6,820 bases of DNA from contig CALDGV010000690.1 of the NCBI GenBank assembly GCA_937941745.1, positions 1-6,820 on the forward strand. Direction: 5' to 3'. The stretch comes from an uncultured Prosthecobacter sp. Lineage in GTDB: Bacteria; Verrucomicrobiota; Verrucomicrobiia; Verrucomicrobiales; Verrucomicrobiaceae. Of the stretch, positions 1-6,241 are shown piece by piece. The position numbers were made by a program, and so were the translations under genes. Within the stretch, counting starts at the first letter, position 1, and each line of letters opens with the position of its first letter. The notes beneath the pieces are model-generated. The model worked only from the letters and a program-made list of their open reading frames with translations, was not told the DNA's origin and did no database searches.

Positions 1-482
1 ACGATGTTTTTGCGGTCGTCGTTGATCTTGACGATCTTGAATTCGAACACCTTGCCGACGTATTCGTTGAGGTCCTTCGGCGGGATGATGTCGATCTGGC
101 TGGCAGGCAGGAAGGCTTCGACGCCCACGTTGACGGTGAGACCGCCTTTGACGACGCTCTTGATCTTGCCTTTGACGAGACCACCGTCGCGGAAGACGGA
201 GGCGATCTTGTCCCAGTTCTGCTTGTAGGCTGCCTTCTCCTTGGAGAGGACGACCATGCCTTCGTCATTTTCCAGTTTCTCGAGGAGGACTTCCACTTCG
301 TCACCGATCTGGATGTCTTCGTCTTCGAACTCGTTGGCAGGGATGGCACCTTCGGACTTGTAGCCGATGTCCACGAGGACGACCTGGGGTTTGATCTCCA
401 AAATGCGGCCCTTGACGATGGAACCTTCGGAGAGTTCACGGAAGGATCCTGCGATCATCTCCGCGAGTGTTTGTGCGCTCAT
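1..482 (-). CDS. rpsA: 30S ribosomal protein S1, N-terminal part (runs off left edge)
   Basis: S1 is the mRNA-binding protein of the small ribosomal subunit and helps load mRNAs, above all those with weak Shine-Dalgarno sites. The visible 160 residues start MSAQTLAEMIAGSF and contain two S1-type OB folds: repeat 1 at about residues 18-82 (GSIVKGRILEI, then VLVDIGYKSEGAIPANEF) and repeat 2 from about residue 100 (GGLVKGKIKSVVKGGLTVNVG, then VEAFLPASQID). In Escherichia coli the first two repeats anchor S1 to the ribosome and the later ones bind RNA; those later repeats lie outside the window. The ATG at 482-480 is chosen because an in-frame stop (TAG, 488-486) lies two codons upstream. No Shine-Dalgarno sequence precedes it. 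The gene lies downstream of the DUF1501 gene in the same direction but behind a terminator, so it should have its own promoter. Identification is firm; only the C-terminal repeat number is unknown. Confidence 0.95.
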   Translation of the reverse strand, partial: MSAQTLAEMIAGSFRELSEGSIVKGRILEIKPQVVLVDIGYKSEGAIPANEFEDEDIQIGDEVEVLLEKLENDEGMVVLSKEKAAYKQNWDKIASVFRDGGLVKGKIKSVVKGGLTVNVGVEAFLPASQIDIIPPKDLNEYVGKVFEFKIVKINDDRKNI

Positions 483-654
483 TAGCTATGTATGGGTTGG
501 GAGTGCCGGTTTAGGTGAACCGCGCGCGGCCTTCCACTCCTGAGGGCTGCGGCGGGCTTTCGCCCCGCACGGCCAGGGGGCCGGGAGGCAAGAGGGGCGC
601 GAAAATCGGGGTAAAACCCTGTTTGGCAAGGAAAAAGGCAGGTCTCCGCGAGTC
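483..654 (-). promoter_or_regulatory. rpsA leader / upstream region with GC-rich hairpins
   Basis: No gene is visible here. Read in the rpsA direction, it holds a hairpin at 569-548: a 5-bp outer stem (TGCGG with CCGCA), a 2-nt bulge and a 3-bp GGC/GCC inner stem closed by a GAAA tetraloop, which is the stable C(GNRA)G form. A smaller inverted repeat (GGCC, 4 nt, GGCC) lies just upstream at 571-582. The rpsA promoter must fall in this stretch, but I find no convincing -35/-10 pair: a TTGCCA hexamer is present without a good -10 at the right distance. Autoregulation of rpsA through a folded leader is known in E. coli; that this leader acts the same way is inference. Confidence 0.35.
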
Positions 655-688
655 AAAAAAACACCCGGTCCATGAAGGACCGGGTGTT
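655..688 (-). terminator. Rho-independent terminator of the DUF1549-DUF1501 unit
   Basis: In the minus-strand transcript a perfect 12-bp stem (AACACCCGGTCC with GGACCGGGTGTT, 688-677 and 671-660) encloses the 5-nt loop TTCAT. It is followed at once by five further T (659-655), giving seven T in a row with the end of the stem. It begins 26 nt after the DUF1501 stop codon. The plus-strand side has no T tract, so it should work only in the minus direction, insulating rpsA from the upstream genes. Confidence 0.92.
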
Positions 689-714
689 GAAACACCTGCC
701 GAATAGATGTCGGA

Positions 715-2019
715 TCAGGCAAAGATGTCGGTAACCGGCACGCCCTTGTCGCCCACAGTGAATGGACGGTTCGAGGGGGACATGACGACTTCGTCCACAG
801 GAAGACCCATGGCATGACCAATGGTCGCAAGGAAGTCCTGTGGGCTGGTCTGTTTGTCGGCTGGGCGACGGCCATCCTTGTCGGTGGAACCGTAGGCGTA
901 GCCACCTTTGACGCCTGCTCCGGCGAACACGGTGGAGTAAGCCAGCGGATAGTGGTCGCGGCCATCATTTTCATTGATGTCAGGCGTGCGGCCGAACTCG
1001 GAACCAAGAACGATCAGGGTGGAATCCAGCAGTCCCTTGGCCTCCAGATCCTGAATAAGGGCGGAGAAGCCGGTATCCAGGGTGTTGCCATTGTTGGTCA
1101 TCGAGTTGTCGATCGTGTTGTGCATGTCCCAACCACCCATCTGCACTTCCACAAAGCGGACGCCATTTTCAACGAGGCGACGGGCAAGAAGGCAGCCCTG
1201 GCCAAAGTTGTTGCGGCCATACTTCTCACGAGTGTCGGTGGACTCCTCAGAGAGGTCAAAGGCCTTGAGGTCCTCACTCTTCATCAGTTTGAGGGTCTCA
1301 TCGTAGAACTCGGTGTAGGCCTTCACATCGTCCGTCTGGAACTTTTTGCGGAAGCTCGAGTCAAACTCGTTCATCAGGGAGATGCGCTTGTTGAACTGAA
1401 CGTCGCTGGCAGTAGGCGTGATGTTCTGGAGGCCGCTCTCTGGATTGGAGATCGGGATGGGAGACATGGCGGGAGGGAAGAAGCCTGCCCCAGGATAGGC
1501 GCTGCCACTGTTCACGATCACACTGTCCGGAAGGGTCTTGTCCTTGATGCGACCCAGGAAATGCGTCGCCCAGACACCCATCACAGGATGGACAATGGTG
1601 CCGCGAGGCTCATAGCCCGTCTTCATGATGTAGGTGCCAGATTCATGCACACCCGTCTTGGAGGACATGGAACGGATGATCGCCAATTTGTCAGAGACCT
1701 CAGCCAGCTTTGGCAGATAACCACCCAGATACTGGATGTTGTCCCCTTTGGCCTTCACCGGTTCGCCAAACCCTTTCGTTTCACCTGTCTTTGGATCGAA
1801 GGTGTCGATGTGGGTCATGCCGCCCCCCATCCAGAGGTAGATGACGCGCTTGGCCTTGCCAAAGCCAGGAGTGCCGGGGCCGGAGTTGGTGGCGCCTTCA
1901 GCGGCAGCCATCTTGGCACCGAGTCCGGAAAGGACGCTGACACCCAGGGTGGTCCGGGCCGCGTTGAGCATGAACTCACGACGGCTATGGTCGTTCAGGC
2001 GGAGTAGTTCAGATTTCAT
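715..2019 (-). CDS. Tat-exported DUF1501 domain protein
   Basis: A 434-aa protein of the DUF1501 family, which is related in fold to alkaline phosphatases and sulfatases; its substrate is not established. The N-terminus carries a twin-arginine signal: S12-R13-R14-E15-F16-M17, then a hydrophobic stretch at about 21-40 ending AAA. Family motifs are intact: GGGMTHIDTFDPK (65-77), GWDMH (296-300), GSEFGRTP (339-346) and GRDHYP (353-358). Their His and Asp residues sit where the superfamily binds metal, so a metal-dependent hydrolase is plausible but unproven. The ATG at 2019 places the Tat motif at the usual distance from the start. It lies 49 nt downstream of the DUF1549 gene, is co-oriented and is followed by a terminator, so it is the last gene of a two-gene unit. 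No Shine-Dalgarno sequence is seen. The length is normal and there is no sign of decay. Confidence 0.93.
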   Translation of the reverse strand: MKSELLRLNDHSRREFMLNAARTTLGVSVLSGLGAKMAAAEGATNSGPGTPGFGKAKRVIYLWMGGGMTHIDTFDPKTGETKGFGEPVKAKGDNIQYLGGYLPKLAEVSDKLAIIRSMSSKTGVHESGTYIMKTGYEPRGTIVHPVMGVWATHFLGRIKDKTLPDSVIVNSGSAYPGAGFFPPAMSPIPISNPESGLQNITPTASDVQFNKRISLMNEFDSSFRKKFQTDDVKAYTEFYDETLKLMKSEDLKAFDLSEESTDTREKYGRNNFGQGCLLARRLVENGVRFVEVQMGGWDMHNTIDNSMTNNGNTLDTGFSALIQDLEAKGLLDSTLIVLGSEFGRTPDINENDGRDHYPLAYSTVFAGAGVKGGYAYGSTDKDGRRPADKQTSPQDFLATIGHAMGLPVDEVVMSPSNRPFTVGDKGVPVTDIFA

Positions 2020-2040
2020 AGAGGATTGCTAGTAGAGTTT

Positions 2041-2060
2041 CGGTTCGATTCTGCGGTTCG
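2041..2060. repeat. 7-bp direct repeat CGGTTCG x2 between the paired genes
   Basis: CGGTTCG occurs at 2041-2047 and 2054-2060, a 13-nt period, inside the 49-nt gap between the DUF1549 stop and the DUF1501 start (CGAACCG twice in the transcript). It could be a site for an RNA- or DNA-binding factor that tunes the second gene, but a repeat this short may be chance. Confidence 0.3.
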
Positions 2061-2068
2061 TTGACTGC

Positions 2069-4276
2069 TTACTGGATGAACATGAATTCGCGGGTGTTGA
2101 TCAGGGCCCAGATCATGTTGGCGTATCCATCTTCGCCTTGGGCGAGCGTGCGCTTGGCGATCTCCTTCTCGCTCATGGTCGGGCCACGGCTCATGATGGA
2201 AAGGAACATGGCTTCCACTTTCTGGGAAGGGTCACGCACTTTTTCCATGTTGCGGAAGATGAGGGACTCAGGGCTGGTCAGCATCTTCTGCGCCTTGCCA
2301 TTCATCATCATGAGCACCTGTGGCACGTTACCAATCTTGGTGCTGCCATCAATGAGCGTGCGCGGGCTCTGGCCGAAGTCGGTCAGGAAGTGACCACCAG
2401 GCGCAGGCTGAGGCAGTTCGGCGGAGCGCATGAGGCGCAGACCTTCGTAGCTCAGGATCTTTCCAGGACCATCCATGGCAGGCTCAGCAGCTTTGGAACC
2501 TTTCTTAGCGCCGCCTTCCATCATCATGTCTTCACCGGCCATCTCCAGGCCGCCACCCATCAGGGCGCGCTCCTTCTCAGCCATCTTGCGGTAGGCATCG
2601 TATTTGATGAGGACCGTCTGGGCATCAACGGTGTCCAGGTTCAGGTCGATGGACTTGGCGTAAAGGTCCTGGAGAGGTGCCTTGTAGCTGTCAGGCTGGC
2701 CAAGAACGAGGGTCATGTAGCTGTCCCAGGCCTGTTCAGCGCTCATGCGGCGCAGCATGGGGCCCTGGAAGTAGTATTTTTCGCCCATCGGAATGTTTTC
2801 CGTCGTGGCCTCGGACTGATAAGCGCGGGTGTTGTAAACGATGCGCATGAACTGCTTCAGGTCGAATTTCACGCGAACCATCTCATTGGCGAGATGTTTG
2901 AGCAGTTCTGGGTTGGAGGCGTCCTCATCCGGGTTGTCGAGGTTGGTGACCGGATCAATCACACCCACTCCGAAAGCGCGCTTCCACATGCGGTTGGCGA
3001 TCGCCATCGAAAAGCGAGGGTTCTGAGGATGAGTCATCCAGTTGGCGAAAGACTCGCGCAGCTTTTCCTCATTCTTTTTGCTCTGCTTGTAGGCGGGGTT
3101 GTTTTTGTCCGCAGCTGACCAAGTCACGAACTTGGGCTCCACAGGATCGCCGGGCTTGCCGTCCTTGTATTTGTAGTCATGCGGCAACTTCAAGGTGTTC
3201 ATCGGACGGTCCTTGATGGCACTGCGGTTGGCACCGATGTAGTTCTGGAGGCCGTTGCGCAGGCGGCGGATGTCCAAAGCTGGGTTGGCAGCGATCATTT
3301 TTTCGATGTCGTCCATCAGCTGCTTGCCGCGGTCGCCGCTGGCGAAATCCTGCCCGCCAAGGCGGGTGGTCGTGGCGCCAAAGAAAGCAGCCATTTCATA
3401 GAACTGCTTCTGCGTCCAGTCGGCAAACGGGTGGTCATGGCACTGGGCGCAAGCCACGTCGGTTCCGAGGAAAACGGTCAGGGTGTTGGCCAAGTTGTCG
3501 AGGGGCATTCCCGCATCACGCAGCAGGTAGCCAGCAGCGCCATTGTAGCTTCCATCAGGCTTTTTGTCCCACATCTTGCCGGTCGCAGTGACCATTTCAT
3601 AGACCATCTCATTCCATGGCCGATTCTTGGCGATCTGCTCCTTGATCCAGCCGATGTAGGGAGTTCCGCGAACGTTGTCCTGCTCGAAGTTGTCCTTCAC
3701 TCGAAGCATCTCGGCGAAGTAATTGTACAAGTGCGCCTTGTAGCCTTCGGAATCCAAAAGCTGGTCAATCAGCTTGGCCCGCTTGTCGGAACCGCCAGCC
3801 TTCAGGAAGGCCTGGGCTTCGTCATAGTTCGGAATGCGCCCGGCGATGTCGAGGTAAACACGGCGGACGAACTGCTCGTCACTGGCCGGAGCATTGAAAC
3901 TCTTGATCGGAGCCTTGCCGGCCTTGATGCGGTCAGGATTGGCCTTGATGAGACCGTTGGCCACGAGCTGATCAATCTTGGCAGCCGCCTGTGCCACGGT
4001 GGCATTGGCCATGAACGTAGGAGCAGCTTCCGCTGCTGGAGCGGCAGGCTTGGCAGCTTTGGCGAACGCCTGATCCTCAGGAGAGAGACGAGCCAGGGCA
4101 AACTTGTGCTGAGCACCATCCGCCGTTTGAAGAACGATGTCCTGCCCTTCGATGGCGACGAAGGAGGCGCTGACTTGGCGGCCTTGGACGTCAGTCCAAG
4201 TGCGCACTTCCGCAGAGGCGGAAACGCACAGACCTGCGGCGAAAAGGCCTGCGAGCAGTGTGTTTTTGGTTTTCAT
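2069..4276 (-). CDS. Secreted SHD1-DUF1549-DUF1553 protein
   Basis: A 735-aa exported protein of the DUF1549/DUF1553 type typical of Planctomycetota and Verrucomicrobiota; function unknown. A Sec signal peptide spans 1-22 (MKTK, hydrophobic core, ASA before E23). Residues 24-73 form an SHD1-like domain (RTWTDVQGRQVSASF ... KFALARLSPEDQAF), followed by an Ala/Pro linker (74-86). DUF1549 covers about 97-300, with QFVRRVYLDIAGRIP (135-149) and a CAQCHDHPF motif (276-284) whose C276, C279 and H280 match a c-type haem site. DUF1553 covers about 383-735, including NPRFSMAIANRMWKRAFG (419-436). A Met/Gly-rich stretch interrupts it at about 571-602. No separate cytochrome c domain, common in relatives, is present. 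The ATG at 4276 gives a complete signal peptide; no Shine-Dalgarno sequence precedes it. It is the first gene of the unit with the DUF1501 partner, which suggests joint action in the periplasm or at the cell surface. Confidence 0.93.
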   Translation of the reverse strand: MKTKNTLLAGLFAAGLCVSASAEVRTWTDVQGRQVSASFVAIEGQDIVLQTADGAQHKFALARLSPEDQAFAKAAKPAAPAAEAAPTFMANATVAQAAAKIDQLVANGLIKANPDRIKAGKAPIKSFNAPASDEQFVRRVYLDIAGRIPNYDEAQAFLKAGGSDKRAKLIDQLLDSEGYKAHLYNYFAEMLRVKDNFEQDNVRGTPYIGWIKEQIAKNRPWNEMVYEMVTATGKMWDKKPDGSYNGAAGYLLRDAGMPLDNLANTLTVFLGTDVACAQCHDHPFADWTQKQFYEMAAFFGATTTRLGGQDFASGDRGKQLMDDIEKMIAANPALDIRRLRNGLQNYIGANRSAIKDRPMNTLKLPHDYKYKDGKPGDPVEPKFVTWSAADKNNPAYKQSKKNEEKLRESFANWMTHPQNPRFSMAIANRMWKRAFGVGVIDPVTNLDNPDEDASNPELLKHLANEMVRVKFDLKQFMRIVYNTRAYQSEATTENIPMGEKYYFQGPMLRRMSAEQAWDSYMTLVLGQPDSYKAPLQDLYAKSIDLNLDTVDAQTVLIKYDAYRKMAEKERALMGGGLEMAGEDMMMEGGAKKGSKAAEPAMDGPGKILSYEGLRLMRSAELPQPAPGGHFLTDFGQSPRTLIDGSTKIGNVPQVLMMMNGKAQKMLTSPESLIFRNMEKVRDPSQKVEAMFLSIMSRGPTMSEKEIAKRTLAQGEDGYANMIWALINTREFMFIQ

Positions 4277-4317
4277 GGGTTTAGTGGGAGAGGAATTCTA
4301 GGAACTCTGGCTGGCAA

Positions 4318-4340
4318 AACGTTCCAAACGAAAGGACGTT
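4318..4340. repeat. Imperfect dyad AACGT...ACGTT in the divergent region
   Basis: AACGTTCC at 4318-4325 and AGGACGTT at 4333-4340 form an inverted repeat around a 7-nt centre. The outer five bases on each side are exact, and the inner three hold one match and two mismatches (one of them G-T). Its position, about 40 bp upstream of the DUF1549 start, would suit an operator. There is no regulator gene in the window to link to it, so this is only a candidate. Confidence 0.3.
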
Positions 4341-4448
4341 AGAGAGAAAATGAAGACTTTGAGCTTCTAAATCACTCTTTTTCACGATCCGACGTCTTTT
4401 TGAGATGCTGGGCCATGCCATTCTGGAGTTTACAGAAATTCTGCCGGA

Positions 4449-4479
4449 TTGACACCTGGATTCACCCTTTCATTTGAAT
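4449..4479 (+). promoter_or_regulatory. Weak candidate promoter for the ABC operon
   Basis: A consensus TTGACA lies at 4449-4454. The best -10-like hexamer after it is TTGAAT at 4474-4479 (four of six consensus bases), but the 19-bp spacer is longer than usual. If used, transcription would begin at or within a base or two of the ATG at 4485, giving a leaderless mRNA, which would fit the missing Shine-Dalgarno site. Confidence 0.25.
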
Positions 4480-4484
4480 GCTTC

Positions 4485-5351
4485 ATGTCTGAATGCCCTT
4501 CACCTCCAGCTGTGACCGTGGAAAACCTGACCAAGGTTTTCAAGGCAGGGCTTGGCAAAGCCCCATTCACAGCTGTGCGGGACCTTTCTCTGACGGTGCA
4601 GGCGGGAGAGGTCTATGGTCTGATCGGCCCCAACGGCTGCGGCAAATCAACCACCATGAAGGCCATTTTGGGCCTCGTGACCCCTACAAGCGGTCGAACC
4701 ACGGTTTTTGGTCGTTCCAGCACGGAAGTGGAAAGCCGCCGTGACGTCGGCTTTCTTCCCGAAAACCCTTATTTTTACAAGCACCTGAACGGACTGGAGA
4801 CTCTGCTTTTCTACGGGCGTCTGTGCGGGATGAGCGGGCAGGAACTGAAAGACCGATCCAGGGAAATGCTAACCCTCACAGGTCTGGAGGATGCCGCTGA
4901 TCGCAGGGTGGCTGGTTATTCCAAGGGAATGCTCCAACGGCTGGGACTGGCCCAGGCGCTGCTGCACCGCCCAAGGCTGGTGGTTCTGGATGAGCCGACT
5001 GCTGGAGTTGACCCCGTAGGCTCCCGAAAAATCCGGGATTTGATCCTCGGCTTCAAAGATCAGGGCCTCACTGTCCTGGTCACCAGCCACCTGCTGGAAC
5101 AAATGCAGGAGGTATGTGACCGGATCGGCATCATGGCCCATGGCCGCATGGTGCGCGAAGGCCGGCTGGATGACCTAATTGCCGTCGAAAATGAAACTGA
5201 ACTGGTGCTGGCAGATGCCTCGCCTGAACTGATCGAGCAAATCCGCTCCCTCATCGAATCCCAGGGGAACAGTGCTCGTCTGGTGCGCTCCGGCCATCCG
5301 CGCACGACCCTGGAAAAACTCTTTCTTGAAGTGGCCGACCCCTCCTCCTGA
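4485..5351 (+). CDS. ABC transporter ATP-binding protein (ABC-2 exporter type)
   Basis: A 288-aa nucleotide-binding subunit that would power the permease encoded next to it. Visible motifs: Walker A GPNGCGKST (48-56), signature YSKGMLQR (145-152), Walker B LVVLDE (165-170), D-loop AGVDP (173-177) and switch His202 in TSHLLEQ. The Q-loop position reads GFLPENP (89-95), with Glu93 in place of Gln, as in several ABC-2 ATPases of the NatA/GldA kind. After about residue 236 comes a small C-terminal domain of about 50 residues like those at the end of many ABC-2 ATPases. The ATG at 4485 is preferred over an in-frame TTG at 4449 because the conserved start of the domain (VTVENLTKVFK) follows 10 residues later, and the TTG overlaps a candidate -35 box. 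No Shine-Dalgarno sequence is seen. It is the first gene of a three-gene unit. The substrate cannot be read from the sequence. Confidence 0.93.
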   Translation: MSECPSPPAVTVENLTKVFKAGLGKAPFTAVRDLSLTVQAGEVYGLIGPNGCGKSTTMKAILGLVTPTSGRTTVFGRSSTEVESRRDVGFLPENPYFYKHLNGLETLLFYGRLCGMSGQELKDRSREMLTLTGLEDAADRRVAGYSKGMLQRLGLAQALLHRPRLVVLDEPTAGVDPVGSRKIRDLILGFKDQGLTVLVTSHLLEQMQEVCDRIGIMAHGRMVREGRLDDLIAVENETELVLADASPELIEQIRSLIESQGNSARLVRSGHPRTTLEKLFLEVADPSS

Positions 5352-5359
5352 GCCTGCCG

Positions 5360-6241
5360 ATGTTCTCCTCTTTCTCTCCATCCCGCATCCGGACGCTGGC
5401 TCTCGCCACCGTCACCCAGCTCGTGCGCATGAAGATCATGGGATTCCTGGCCGTCTTCTGCCTGATCGTGCTGGCAGCAGGCTTCGCCAACCCGGTGATG
5501 AACCCCGAGCAACAGCTTAAGATGCTCAAAGACTGGTCTTTTGGGGCCATGCAGCTATTCAGCATGGTCATTGCTGTGTGCTCCACGGCGCTCCTCCTGC
5601 CCCGCGACCTGGAGGACCGCACGCTTTACACGATCCTCTCCAAACCGGTGCCCCGGTTTGAGTACCTGCTCGGCAAGCTGCTAGGCGTGCTGGTTCTGAT
5701 CGGCTCCGGCCTGGTGATCATGGACCTTGCCTTCAGTGCTGTGATGTGGGTTCGGCAGAGTTTGGTTCTGGCTCAGTCTGTCGAGGCACTGCGCCAGGAG
5801 GGAGCGGCCACGCCAGAGGCCATCGCTCAGTTGCAGCAGTTTGTGGGCAAGCAGGGCCTGACCTGGAACCTGCATCTAGGTGTCATGGCCATCTTCCTGA
5901 AGGCCGCCGTGATCGCCGCCCTGACACTGACCATCTCGTGCTTCGCCAGCAGCACGCTTTTCACCATTGTAATCTCGTTTTTTGTCACCATCGCCGGCCA
6001 TGGCCAAGGACTCATCCGGGAGTATTTCCTGCACAGCCATTCCGGCGTCACGCGCAAGGCCTTGTCCGCCCTGCTGGCGGTCCTGACACCTGACATGGGC
6101 ATCTTCGACATCATCGACAACGTCATCAATGGTGAAGTGGTCAGCCTGGCAGCTTTCGGCGTGATGTCAGGCATCGCAGCGGCTTATCTGGTGGGCTATT
6201 CCGTCGTCTCTCACCTGCTGTTTGTAGAAAAGGAACTCTGA
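5360..6241 (+). CDS. ABC-2 type transporter permease
   Basis: A 293-aa inner-membrane protein with about six predicted transmembrane helices (roughly residues 28-44, 62-80, 104-128, 172-192, 196-213 and 262-284). After helix 2 comes LLLPRDLEDRTLYTILSKP (78-96), the cytoplasmic motif typical of ABC-2/NosY-like permeases, where it contacts the ATPase. A soluble Gln/Ala-rich segment of about 40 residues (130-170) separates helices 3 and 4. The ATG at 5360 lies 8 nt after the ATPase stop and its stop overlaps the next start, so all three genes are surely co-transcribed. No Shine-Dalgarno sequence precedes it. Such half-size permeases usually work as a dimer with two ATPases and move lipids, polymers, peptides or drugs outward; which applies here is unknown. 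Confidence 0.9.
   Translation: MFSSFSPSRIRTLALATVTQLVRMKIMGFLAVFCLIVLAAGFANPVMNPEQQLKMLKDWSFGAMQLFSMVIAVCSTALLLPRDLEDRTLYTILSKPVPRFEYLLGKLLGVLVLIGSGLVIMDLAFSAVMWVRQSLVLAQSVEALRQEGAATPEAIAQLQQFVGKQGLTWNLHLGVMAIFLKAAVIAALTLTISCFASSTLFTIVISFFVTIAGHGQGLIREYFLHSHSGVTRKALSALLAVLTPDMGIFDIIDNVINGEVVSLAAFGVMSGIAAAYLVGYSVVSHLLFVEKEL
6231..6234 (+). promoter_or_regulatory. Shine-Dalgarno site of the TPR gene
   Basis: AGGA within AAAAGGA, six bases before the ATG at 6241 and inside the last codons of the permease. It is the only start in the window with a recognisable Shine-Dalgarno sequence, and together with the TGATG overlap it supports 6241 as the true start. Confidence 0.6.

Larger units (their letters stand above)
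4277..4484. promoter_or_regulatory. Divergent intergenic promoter region
   Basis: These 208 bases separate two divergently transcribed units and must hold promoters for both. The region is richer in A/T than the genes around it. For the minus unit, TAGAAT (4300-4295) resembles a -10 box, but the expected -35 position has only a poor match. No gene, terminator or RNA element is seen. A six-codon ATG-to-TAA run at 4350-4370 is too short to call. Confidence 0.6.

Noticed and set aside
515..706. 63-aa plus-strand open frame in the rpsA upstream region
   Set aside because: It spans the leader hairpin and the terminator stem, with low-complexity Gly/Arg/Pro content and no start signal.
486..1007. 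173-aa minus-strand open frame over the terminator and the end of the DUF1501 gene
   Set aside because: It runs through the terminator and overlaps the DUF1501 gene in another frame; composition is that of non-coding frames (many Pro, Arg, Ser).
814..2007. 397-aa plus-strand open frame opposite the DUF1501 gene
   Set aside because: It mirrors a well-supported gene, has no recognisable motifs, and long antisense frames are expected from GC-biased codon use.
2138..3118. 326-aa plus-strand open frame opposite the DUF1549 gene
   Set aside because: Antisense shadow rich in His, Val, Leu and Gly; no domain and no start signal.
3179..4342. 387-aa plus-strand open frame opposite the DUF1549 gene
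   Set aside because: Antisense shadow that also crosses the start of the real gene into the promoter region; no motif supports it.
4350..4370. Six-codon reading frame (MKTLSF) upstream of the ABC operon
   Set aside because: Too short to separate from chance; no regulatory residues or terminator follow it.
4449..4484. TTG start giving the ABC ATPase 12 more residues
   Set aside because: The ATG at 4485 sits at the normal distance from the domain, and the TTG falls in a possible -35 box.
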